Shown one piece after another: positions 1 to 5,539 of a stretch of DNA of 9,653 nt. The DNA is from an uncultured Clostridia bacterium. Lineage in GTDB: Bacteria; Bacillota; Clostridia; Oscillospirales; Acutalibacteraceae. How positions within the stretch are numbered: position 1 is the stretch's first letter; each line of letters begins with the position of its first letter. The notes beneath the pieces are model-generated. The model saw nothing but the letters and a program-made list of their open reading frames with translations, was not told the DNA's origin and did not search any database. The stretch spans positions 1 to 9,653 of the forward strand of contig CAKZZS010000080.1 of the NCBI GenBank assembly GCA_937884975.1. The letters are read 5' to 3'. Both the position numbers and the translations under genes were made by a program.

Positions 1-251
1 GTTGCCCTTCGAGGCGGCTGTCGGCCCGGAAATCCCCAATGCATCCCGGTCCATTCCGGAGCAGATTCTCACCCATCTGCGTGAGAAGTCCTTTGAAACC
101 GTGCCCCTGAGCGATGCCGTGCAGCTTCTGCAGAAGAGCGGCACGGGGACCATTGACCTGGTCCAGGCCCGTCTGCTCGGTGAGCAGGCCGGTGCCGAAG
201 CCGAGGATCAGCGGCGCCAGCGGCGAGATGTAGAGGCCCGAGCGATAGAAG
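1..251. other. G+C-rich segment of foreign origin joined to ruvC
   Basis: This stretch is about 65% G+C over its first 240 bases, while the ruvC sequence to its right is about 35-43%. It has no similarity I can see to the C-terminal end of RuvC. Third codon positions are strongly G/C in a plus-strand frame from 2 to about 150 (reading ...IPEQILTHLREKSFETVPL...). They are also strongly G/C in a minus-strand frame from about 262 to 140 (reading ...MRWRFYRSGLYISPLAPL..., which looks like a membrane protein). The patch may therefore itself join pieces of two genes from a high-G+C organism. I recognise neither protein. The join falls where the bases encoding the RuvC PDDAADALA motif also read well in the other frame, as expected for a join at a shared short sequence. 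An assembly artefact is most likely; true recombination is possible. Confidence 0.6.
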
Positions 252-689
252 CGCCAGCGCATCGGCAGCGTCGTCAGGCTTTGGTATCTGTTCCAGCCTC
301 AATATGCGCCTTGTCATATCCATGACCTGCTTTTTCTCGGCTCTTCCATATCCAACTACTGCCTGCTTTACCTGAAGCGGAGTATATTCAAAAGCGTCAA
401 CTCCGTTTAGCTGCGCGGCAAGCATTATAACTCCTCTTGCCTGGGCAACGTCAATAACGGTTTTTGCATTTGTATTATAAAAAAGCTTTTCAATTGCCAT
501 CGCTTCGGGCTTATATTTTTCAATAAGCGCAATCATATCGTTGAAAATAATATGAAGTCTTTGATTAAAAGCTGTTTTGGCTTCAGTGGTAATTGCTCCG
601 TAATCAATGACGGAAAATCTGTTTTTTTCGTATCTGATAACTCCGTAACCGACTATTGCATAACCCGGGTCAATACCGAGAATAACCAT
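69..689 (-). CDS. ruvC: Crossover junction endodeoxyribonuclease RuvC, C-terminus replaced (chimeric)
   Basis: RuvC cuts Holliday junctions symmetrically after RuvAB branch migration. From the start at 689 the protein reads MVILGIDPG with catalytic Asp7, then AIEKLF with Glu67, and KPDDAADALA with Asp140 and Asp143, giving the full acidic catalytic set of an RNase H-fold resolvase. Family similarity runs for about 146 residues, to position 252. The roughly 60 residues encoded from 251 down to the stop at 69 are Arg/Pro/Ala-rich, come from the G+C-rich patch and are not RuvC. A normal RuvC would end about 15-25 residues after this point. The start at 689 is preferred over the ATG at 728 because a GGGGTGA ribosome binding site lies just upstream and LGIDPG then sits at its usual position. 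ruvA and ruvB, the usual partners, would lie beyond the left edge. Identity is secure for 252-689; the tail should not be trusted. Confidence 0.88.
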   Translation of the reverse strand: MVILGIDPGYAIVGYGVIRYEKNRFSVIDYGAITTEAKTAFNQRLHIIFNDMIALIEKYKPEAMAIEKLFYNTNAKTVIDVAQARGVIMLAAQLNGVDAFEYTPLQVKQAVVGYGRAEKKQVMDMTRRILRLEQIPKPDDAADALALLSLGPLHLAAGAADPRLRHRPAHRADGPGPGQWSPCRSSAEAARHRSGARFQRTSHADG

Positions 690-731
690 TATTTCACCCC
701 ATTTACATAGTACTCCATAATAATTCAATAT

Positions 732-760
732 ATAATACCATAAATAGAAATAATTATCAA
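732..760 (-). promoter_or_regulatory. Sigma-A-type promoter for ruvC
   Basis: On the minus strand TTGATA (755-760) and TATTAT (732-737) are separated by exactly 17 bases. A TG one base before the -10 box gives an extended -10. The predicted transcript would start near 725, leaving a leader of about 35 bases before the ruvC start codon at 689. No other candidate of similar quality lies between the terminator at 780-811 and ruvC. Confidence 0.6.
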
Positions 761-779
761 GGTAAAAAGAGTAAAAAAT

Positions 780-811
780 AAGCAGGTTTGAGAAAAACTC
801 AAAACCTGCTT
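780..811 (-). terminator. Rho-independent terminator between der and ruvC (bidirectional)
   Basis: Arms 780-792 and 798-811 pair with one bulged base around a five-base loop (AGCAGGTTTGAG against CTCAAAACCTGCT). On the minus strand the stem is followed by a T-rich run (complement of the A-run at about 773-780), which fits termination of leftward transcripts from der. On the plus strand a TTTT follows as well. It cleanly separates the der operon from the ruvC promoter at 732-760. Confidence 0.7.
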
Positions 812-838
812 TTCAGTTGGTCTTCAGCAAAGATTCAA

Positions 839-857
839 CCCCCAGTTCAACTGGGGG
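839..857. repeat. Palindrome CCCCCAGTTCAACTGGGGG (REP-like copy 1)
   Basis: This is a perfect 9-base-arm palindrome around a single C. It shares the 13-base core CCAGTTCAACTGG with the palindrome at 1204-1226; the bases outside the core differ but stay self-complementary. Compensated differences of this kind show that the hairpin, not just the sequence, is conserved. It resembles REP-type elements or end hairpins recognised by IS200/IS605-type Y1 transposases, but no such transposase is present here. Confidence 0.7.
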
Positions 858-924
858 AATAAAAAAGCTTTAGTAAAAATAAACACGGCGAGCTACAAGC
901 AAGCCGAAAACGATATGATAAAAA

Positions 925-1085
925 AGCCTTCTCCTTGAGGAGAAGGTGTCACGAAGTGACGGATGAGGTGTAGGTGCATAGCACCGTTTCAAAAAGTTTT
1001 ACACCCCACACTCAAACAAAAGTATTATTCCACCTCATCAGTTTCGTCGCTTTGCTCCTCAACAGCTTCCCCTCAAGGGGAAGCC
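925..1085. mobile_element. MITE-like noncoding element with imperfect terminal inverted repeats
   Basis: The left end (about 926-970) and the reverse complement of the right end (about 1031-1085) align imperfectly: both begin with a GGCTTC/GCCTTC-type sequence, carry CTTGAGG and end in GATGAGGTG. Each end also folds on itself: CCTTCTCC/GGAGAAGG at 927-946 and GCTTCCCCT/AGGGGAAGC at 1065-1084. Between them lie the small hairpins GTCAC-GAA-GTGAC (948-960) and GGTGC-ATA-GCACC (973-985). No open reading frame of note lies inside. This fits a short non-autonomous element or a mobile hairpin repeat. Its exact borders and any target-site duplication are not clear. Confidence 0.6.
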
Positions 1086-1101
1086 AAACAGGCAAAACAA
1101 A

Positions 1102-1197
1102 CAGCCGCACGTGAGCGGCTGCCTGAGATAGTAATGCAATAGTTTAATTCAGTGCCGCCTTTTAGGCGGCGAGCCAGTAGGCGGCCCTTTTAGGGCC
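1102..1197. repeat. Cluster of three GC-rich hairpins downstream of der
   Basis: Three stem-loops lie in a row: CAGCCGC-loop-GCGGCTG (1102-1121), GCCGCC-TTTTA-GGCGGC (1154-1170) and GGCCC-TTTTA-GGGCC (1183-1197). The last two share the same five-base loop and are joined by GAGCCAGTAGGC. None is followed by a T-run on the minus strand, so they are not canonical terminators for der, although they could stabilise the 3' end of its transcript. With the palindrome at 1204-1226 they probably form one composite repeat unit. Confidence 0.55.
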
Positions 1198-1203
1198 TGT
1201 GCA

Positions 1204-1226
1204 AACCACCAGTTCAACTGGTGGTT
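1204..1226. repeat. Perfect 11-base-arm palindrome with CCAGTTCAACTGG core (REP-like copy 2)
   Basis: Arms 1204-1214 and 1216-1226 are perfectly complementary around a single C at 1215. It lies five bases past the der stop codon, so a leftward transcript from der would carry this hairpin at the very start of its 3' untranslated region. The core is identical to that of the palindrome at 839-857. The two copies bracket the MITE-like element and the hairpin cluster. Confidence 0.7.
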
Positions 1227-1231
1227 ATGAT

Positions 1232-2566
1232 TTAAACATCATTATGTTTACTCTCACGTTCACGGATAATATATCTTGTCGGAGTTCCCTCAAGACCGAA
1301 AACCTCGCGGATTCTGTTATCTATGTAACGCTGATAGCTGTAATGGAACAAATCCTTTCGGTTTACAAAGCAAACAAATGTAGGCGGTCTTGTGGAAGCC
1401 TGGGTCATATAATAAATCTTAAGTCTCCTGCCCTTATCCGTCGGAGGCTGAACCCTCAAGGTGGCTTCGGCAAGAATATCGTTAAGCATACCCGTTGAAA
1501 TTCTCATAGAATTTTGCGTATTGACAAAGTTGATAAGCTCAAAAAGCCTGTCAAGACGCTGACCGGTCTTTGCCGAAATAAATATTATCGGAGCATAGGA
1601 CATAAACGAAAAATCGTTCATCAGCTTTTTTCTTGTGCTGTCCATTGTTTTTCCGTCTTTTTCAACCGCGTCCCATTTGTTTACGGCAATAATACACGCC
1701 TTGCCCATTTCGTGAGCAATACCTGCAACCTTTGAATCCTGCTCGGTAAAGCCTTCGGTTGCGTCTATCATTATTACACAGACATGAGCCCTTTCTACTG
1801 CCATTTTAGCGCGAATTACGGAGTATTTTTCAATATCGTCATATACCTTACTTTTTCTTCTGAGTCCTGCCGTATCAATAAAAACATACTTTCCGTATTC
1901 ATTTTCTATTTTACTGTCAACGCTGTCTCGGGTTGTGCCTGCAATATTGGAAACAATTGTCCTCTCCTCACCTGCTATGGCATTTACAAGAGAAGATTTT
2001 CCGACATTCGGCTTGCCAATAACGGCAACATTGATATACTCGTTTTCCTCCTCGGCTTGCGCCTTCGGAAGATATTTACAAACCTCGTCAAGCAGATCTC
2101 CCGTTCCGTGGCCGTGAACAGCCGAAACTCCGATAGGGTCGCCGAGACCGAGGTTATAAAACTCGTAAAACTCCGCAGGCGGTTCTCCTATTGAATCCAT
2201 TTTATTAACGCAAAGAACAATTGGCTTTCCGCTTTTAAGAAGCATAGAAGCTACGTCGGAATCGGTCGCAACAACACCCGAGCGTAAGTCAGTTACAAGA
2301 ATAATTGCGTCTGCACTGTCTATTGCAAGCTGAGCCTGACGGCGCATCTGGGAAAGAATAACATCGTCAGAATGCGGCTCGATACCTCCCGTATCGACCA
2401 AAAGGAATTCATAATCCTGCCACTCACAGTCGCCGTAAATTCTGTCACGGGTAACACCGGGAGTATCGTCAACTATTGAAAGTCTTTTTCCGACAAGTTT
2501 ATTAAAAAGAGTCGATTTGCCGACATTCGGTCTGCCGACAATTGCAACAACAGGTCTTGCCATCAT
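1232..2566 (-). CDS. der: Ribosome biogenesis GTPase Der (EngA)
   Basis: Der is an essential tandem GTPase that binds the 50S precursor and drives its late maturation in the cytoplasm. At 444 residues it has the family's usual length. GTPase domain 1 carries GRPNVGKS (11-18), DTGG (58-61) and NKMD (121-124). Domain 2 carries GKPNVGKS (184-191), DTAG (231-234) and NKWD (297-300). A KH-like RNA-binding domain fills about 350-440 and ends in a basic tail. Two adjacent ATGs are possible, at 2566 and 2563. The second gives the family-typical MARPVVAIVGRP start and sits 8 bases from a GGAG, so it may be the one used. The first overlaps the stop of the upstream DUF512 gene in an ATGA, so the two genes are translationally coupled. 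No motif is degraded. Confidence 0.97.
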   Translation of the reverse strand: MMARPVVAIVGRPNVGKSTLFNKLVGKRLSIVDDTPGVTRDRIYGDCEWQDYEFLLVDTGGIEPHSDDVILSQMRRQAQLAIDSADAIILVTDLRSGVVATDSDVASMLLKSGKPIVLCVNKMDSIGEPPAEFYEFYNLGLGDPIGVSAVHGHGTGDLLDEVCKYLPKAQAEEENEYINVAVIGKPNVGKSSLVNAIAGEERTIVSNIAGTTRDSVDSKIENEYGKYVFIDTAGLRRKSKVYDDIEKYSVIRAKMAVERAHVCVIMIDATEGFTEQDSKVAGIAHEMGKACIIAVNKWDAVEKDGKTMDSTRKKLMNDFSFMSYAPIIFISAKTGQRLDRLFELINFVNTQNSMRISTGMLNDILAEATLRVQPPTDKGRRLKIYYMTQASTRPPTFVCFVNRKDLFHYSYQRYIDNRIREVFGLEGTPTRYIIRERESKHNDV

Positions 2567-3900
2567 TCCATCTCCAATATCATTTTAATCATCTGTGCTC
2601 CGTCGCAGGAATTCGGTACGATTTTCACGTTCAATTCCTCAATTGCTTGGTCAAGAGTTATATCGTCAAGAAATACGCCATCGCTTTTTTCGGGATAGTC
2701 TGCTCTTATCATTGAAGATGCAATGAAAAGAGTTTTACCGAGCGGTTTTCCCTTAAGCTGGTCAATAAGGTCACGTCCCGTGATAAGACCGGATACCGTA
2801 ATGTTCTTTCCGAAAAACCGGTTTTCGATTTTATAAACGTGTATTTTAAGTCCCTGAAATTTCTTTTCAAGAGCCTTCATCATTTCTTCAAACAAAAGAT
2901 ATGCGGCTTCTCCTACTGCAAAGGATATTTCCAAATCTTTTGTTTCTGGCTGCGAATTATCAAGTTCATCGTAAAATTGCGATTTAGTCAGAGTCCACAT
3001 ACCGACTCCGTTATCAAGCTGCGGAAAATCCTCATAAAATTCTTCTTGCGGCATTTCTCTTTTAGCCTTTAAATAAAATTCATCCGCAGGAAAAGCGAGT
3101 CTGGTACCGTTTTCTTTTTTAAATTCTTCACCGAATTCTTCAATAATATCAATAACAGCGGACGCTTTTTCGGCTGTATACGGCTCAATTTTCTCAAGTC
3201 CTTCCCTGTGGTCAGTCAGACCCACGGGGACCGCGGCTATACTCTGAACCGCAGGATACAGCGCAGAAAGCTTTTCAAGAGAAAACTTAAGCTCTTCTCC
3301 GTCGTTTATATCGGGACAAAGCACAAGCTGCGTATTCATTTTTATTCCGGCTTTAGCAAATCGGTCTAGAATTTTAAGACATTCTCCGGCGTGCGGATTT
3401 TTCATCATTCTGACACGCAATTCGGGATTCATTGTATGCACGGAAATATTCACGGGACTTATGTGCATACTGATAATTCTTTCTATTTCGTGCTCGGAAA
3501 TATTTGTAAGTGTAATATAATTTCCGAAAAGAAAAGAAAGACGGCTGTCGTCATCCTTGAAATAAAGACTTTTACGCATTCCTTTAGGAAGCTGATCAAC
3601 AAAACAGAAAATGCAGTTATTTTTGCAGTGATGCTGCTTTTCCATAAGGTATGTATCAAAGCCAATGCCGAGCTTTCCGAGAATATCGTATTCCCCGTTA
3701 TTTTTTAGCTTAACAATCTTTTTCTTCCCGTTTTCAAGAAGAAATTCAAATACAAGCCTGTCCTCATCCTGGCAGTAAAAATCAAAGTCAAGTCTGTCAA
3801 TGATTTCATTACCGTTAACGCTTAACAAGCTGTCTCCGTCCCTTATTCCCTTTTTATAACATTTTGAGCCTTTTGAGACTTCAGAAATAATTACAGCCAT
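2563..3900 (-). CDS. DUF512 family protein: PDZ-like plus radical SAM domains
   Basis: This is a 445-residue protein of the clostridial DUF512 (COG1625-type) family. The N-terminal ~65 residues are PDZ-like (SKGSKCYKKGIRDGDSLLSVNG). Next is a radical SAM core with Cys92, Cys96 and Cys99 in CxxxCxxC, the ligands of a 4Fe-4S cluster that cleaves S-adenosylmethionine. Then come the typical SVHTMNPELR and a CPDINDG motif (195-201), and the DUF512 C-terminal domain from about 230 on, including the VGLTDHREGL segment. The reaction and substrate are unknown for the family. The protein is probably cytosolic, since no signal peptide or membrane segment is seen. The gene overlaps der by 4 bases, and in my recollection the pairing recurs in Clostridia, which hints at a link to ribosome assembly or RNA modification. 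The ribosome binding site (GGCGGTG) is weak, and no clear promoter lies between the gene and the terminator 23 bases upstream. Confidence 0.9.
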   Translation of the reverse strand: MAVIISEVSKGSKCYKKGIRDGDSLLSVNGNEIIDRLDFDFYCQDEDRLVFEFLLENGKKKIVKLKNNGEYDILGKLGIGFDTYLMEKQHHCKNNCIFCFVDQLPKGMRKSLYFKDDDSRLSFLFGNYITLTNISEHEIERIISMHISPVNISVHTMNPELRVRMMKNPHAGECLKILDRFAKAGIKMNTQLVLCPDINDGEELKFSLEKLSALYPAVQSIAAVPVGLTDHREGLEKIEPYTAEKASAVIDIIEEFGEEFKKENGTRLAFPADEFYLKAKREMPQEEFYEDFPQLDNGVGMWTLTKSQFYDELDNSQPETKDLEISFAVGEAAYLLFEEMMKALEKKFQGLKIHVYKIENRFFGKNITVSGLITGRDLIDQLKGKPLGKTLFIASSMIRADYPEKSDGVFLDDITLDQAIEELNVKIVPNSCDGAQMIKMILEME

Positions 3901-3923
3901 TTCGCACCGCCATTCAAAACGAC

Positions 3924-3953
3924 AAAAAGCGGGGAAGGATTAGCCTTCTCCGC
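3924..3953 (-). terminator. Rho-independent terminator after rpmF
   Basis: Arms 3929-3938 and 3944-3953 form a 10-base stem with one A-C mismatch on the minus strand and a five-base loop. It is followed leftward by TTTTT (complement of 3924-3928). It lies 30 bases past the rpmF stop and only 23 bases before the DUF512 start codon. DUF512-der must therefore depend on read-through or on a promoter that I could not identify with confidence. Confidence 0.75.
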
Positions 3954-3983
3954 CGAAATGAGTCAACAAAACAAACGAAATAA

Positions 3984-4172
3984 TTATGCGTCTTCTTCAA
4001 CCTTAAGAACCTGTCTGCCGTTATACTTTCCGCAGCTCTTGCAAACAACGTGAGCCTGCATAAGTTCACCGCAGTTAGGGCACTTAACAAGTGTAGGTGC
4101 ATCCATCTTCCATACGTTTGAACGTCTCTTATCTCTTCTAGCGTGAGAAACTCTTCTCTTAGGTACTGCCAT
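3984..4172 (-). CDS. rpmF: 50S ribosomal protein bL32
   Basis: This is a complete 62-residue bL32, a small zinc-ribbon protein of the large ribosomal subunit. It begins MAVPKRRVSHARRDKRRS, the conserved basic N-terminal tail that threads into 23S rRNA. Cys31, Cys34, Cys44 and Cys47 (CPNC and CKSC) make it the zinc-binding (C+) form rather than the cysteine-free form used in zinc shortage. A perfect AGGAGG lies at 4182-4187, nine bases before the start, and overlaps the stop codon of yceD, so both are translated from one message. A terminator follows at once. The yceD-rpmF pair is widely conserved in bacteria. Confidence 0.98.
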   Translation of the reverse strand: MAVPKRRVSHARRDKRRSNVWKMDAPTLVKCPNCGELMQAHVVCKSCGKYNGRQVLKVEEDA

Positions 4173-4186
4173 CTATGAGCGCCTCC

Positions 4187-4675
4187 TTATTTATTATCGT
4201 CTTCAAGAAGCTGCATTAAAACAGCTAATCTCGAATCAACAGGCTTTTTACACCCGCATTGTTTTTTGTTTAAATTTGCTCCGCAAATGTGACAAAGACC
4301 TTTACAGTCTTCACTGCATAAAAGCTGTGAGGGAAGCGAAAGAATAATATCCTCTCTTAAAAGAGAGTCAACATCAAGCTTCATCCCTTCAACAACAACA
4401 TAATCGTCATTGTCCTCGTTTTGAATCTCGGTGACAAGAACGTGATTAAAGTCAACCGACATCTCACGCTCAAATCTTTCAGCGCATCTGTCACAGTCAG
4501 CAACAAGCATAAAATATGCTTTTCCCGAAAAGGTAACTATCCCTGCTCTGTTTTCAATTTTTGCGTCAACCTTAACAGAGCCGGAAACAAGCTCTTCATC
4601 CTCCGGGATGAAGGAATAATCAACCTCTCTGAAAGAGCCGACGTTATTGAAAATTGATTCTAATTCAACAAACAT
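4187..4675 (-). CDS. yceD: YceD/DUF177 family protein (23S rRNA accumulation protein)
   Basis: This 162-residue DUF177 protein is required in other bacteria for normal 23S rRNA levels; the mechanism is not settled. Visible are a CDRC pair (Cys61, Cys64) in the middle of the domain and a Cys-rich C-terminal part (Cys120, Cys124, Cys128, Cys131, then Cys140 and Cys142). The second group reads CSEDCKGLCHICGANLN, which is the family hallmark and a likely metal-binding site. The start at 4675 has AGGTGA a few bases upstream. It is the first gene of a two-gene operon with rpmF, directly behind a near-perfect promoter. Identification is firm from the C-terminal motif and from the rpmF neighbour. Confidence 0.93.
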   Translation of the reverse strand: MFVELESIFNNVGSFREVDYSFIPEDEELVSGSVKVDAKIENRAGIVTFSGKAYFMLVADCDRCAERFEREMSVDFNHVLVTEIQNEDNDDYVVVEGMKLDVDSLLREDIILSLPSQLLCSEDCKGLCHICGANLNKKQCGCKKPVDSRLAVLMQLLEDDNK

Positions 4676-4705
4676 AAGATTTCACCTATTCAATAAGCAA
4701 ACGTT

Positions 4706-4734
4706 ATTATACATTTATGTAACGGATTTGTCAA
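4706..4734 (-). promoter_or_regulatory. Consensus sigma-A promoter of yceD-rpmF
   Basis: On the minus strand a perfect TTGACA (4729-4734) and a perfect TATAAT (4706-4711) are spaced 17 bases apart. Transcription should start near 4699, giving a leader of about 24 bases. A full consensus match fits the high output needed for a ribosomal protein. No operator-like repeat is evident inside the promoter. Confidence 0.85.
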
Positions 4735-4759
4735 TAATTTTTTATTATAAATTAAGAAA

Positions 4760-5061
4760 AAAGCCGTCAAAAGGGCGATGCCGATAAGGATGTTTAGGTT
4801 TTGACTTTGTCCTTTTGTCCCTAAAGCAATTAAAAATCCCCCGAATACGAAAGTATGAAGGTTTTTTTAATCACTTTATGAACTAAAATTACTTTGCCAA
4901 AACTGCTTCGCACCCTAAAATGAGGCAATTTTTCGTTAGAACAATGAATAAAACGGGGTTAATGCTTTGTGCCTTAACCCCGTTTTTGAAGCCGTTATAG
5001 CGGAAAAGTGCCCGTTTTAGCGCTAAACCCTCCTTATCGGTATCGCCCTAATGACGGCTTT
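4760..5061. mobile_element. 302-base noncoding element with long terminal inverted repeats (MITE-like)
   Basis: The left end (4760-4798) and the reverse complement of the right end (5020-5061) share AAAGCCGTCA, AGGGCGAT, CCGATAAGGA and GTTTAG in the same order. Only about three substitutions and one small gap separate them before the arms diverge at about 40 bases. The inside has no credible gene. It holds a small hairpin (ATAC-GAAA-GTAT near 4845) within an imperfect AT-rich stem and a strong 12-base stem at 4951-4985. A non-autonomous transposable element (MITE) is the best reading. No clear target-site duplication is visible, although both flanks contain AATTA. It sits between the yceD promoter and the stop codon of the P-loop gene, 13 bases from that stop. 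Confidence 0.75.
4951..4987. terminator. Bidirectional rho-independent terminator inside the inverted-repeat element
   Basis: AAACGGGGTTAA (4951-4962) pairs perfectly with TTAACCCCGTTT (4974-4985) around an 11-base loop, with T-runs at the 3' side of the plus strand. On the minus strand the A-rich left flank also gives T residues. It would end leftward transcripts of the P-loop gene and pgi about 90 bases after the last stop codon, so the inserted element may now supply the operon's terminator. Confidence 0.7.
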
Positions 5062-5074
5062 AATTATTTTACTG

Positions 5075-5491
5075 TTAAAGAACCTCGCAGAAATTGAAGA
5101 TACGCTCGGGAAGATTTTCCTTATCTGTTGAAATTGTGAAGGTGAACTTAACATCGGTAAGCTTACCTAAATCGTCAACCTGCTTAAGGAAATCTGCCAA
5201 TTTTTCATAATCTCTGCCGCAAATTCTGAATGTAGCGTCAATAAAGAAATCGGTAATATCGTGGTCGCCTGCGCAAACGCCGCAAAGGAAGCCGTAAAAC
5301 GCCTCAAAACCCGAAACCGAAAAATGATCTGTATCAATAAGTCGTACAATGGACTTTATGTCATATGTAAGTGCGGGGAATTTCTCAACACAAACAACGT
5401 GGCCGTCTGAAACTTCCGCGGCATGGTTAACAAGTTCAACAAGATGCTTCGTTTTACCAGAGCCCTTATTGCCGATAATAATAGATATCAT
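5075..5491 (-). CDS. Small P-loop NTPase of unknown function
   Basis: This 138-residue protein opens directly with a Walker A motif, IIIGNKGSGKTK (GNKGSGKT at 7-14). A hydrophobic strand ending in FFIDAT (82-87) is a probable Walker B with Asp85. A Thr/Ser-rich strand, KFTFTISTDKENLPE (115-129), may hold a sensor or base-recognition element. There is no lid, LSGGQ motif or DNA-binding domain, so it is a minimal P-loop domain, shorter than adenylate or thymidine kinases. It has no signal peptide or membrane segment. Cysteines at 34, 70, 73, 91 and 135 are not arranged like a zinc ribbon. Such proteins in Clostridia are often simply called ATP-binding or PilT-like proteins, without experimental support. 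AAGGAG lies nine bases before the start. The gene follows pgi by 48 bases with no terminator between, so co-transcription is likely. Confidence 0.8.
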   Translation of the reverse strand: MISIIIGNKGSGKTKHLVELVNHAAEVSDGHVVCVEKFPALTYDIKSIVRLIDTDHFSVSGFEAFYGFLCGVCAGDHDITDFFIDATFRICGRDYEKLADFLKQVDDLGKLTDVKFTFTISTDKENLPERIFNFCEVL

Positions 5492-5539
5492 AATAATCTA
5501 CTCCTTTTATTTTATATAATCACTATTGTGTAATAGCCT

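Noticed and set aside
813..920. Possible small gene or RNA between the terminator and the MITE-like element
   Set aside because: Apart from the palindrome at 839-857 I see only AT-rich sequence with no start-site signals or stable fold.
780..1231. CRISPR array in the hairpin-rich island
   Set aside because: The repeats differ in sequence and spacing; there is no regular direct-repeat and spacer pattern and no cas gene.
1199..1498. Plus-strand open frame of 99 codons across the end of der
   Set aside because: It is antisense to the der KH-like domain, has no ribosome binding site, and includes the palindrome at 1204-1226; it is a shadow of der.
3937..3966. TTGACT-18-TAATCC on the minus strand as a promoter for DUF512-der
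   Set aside because: The -10 matches the consensus at only two of six positions and lies in the terminator loop; too weak to call.
4760..5061. Riboswitch or other structured cis-regulatory RNA
   Set aside because: It lies downstream of the P-loop gene and upstream of the yceD promoter rather than in a leader, and its inverted ends fit a mobile element better; no known aptamer core was recognised.
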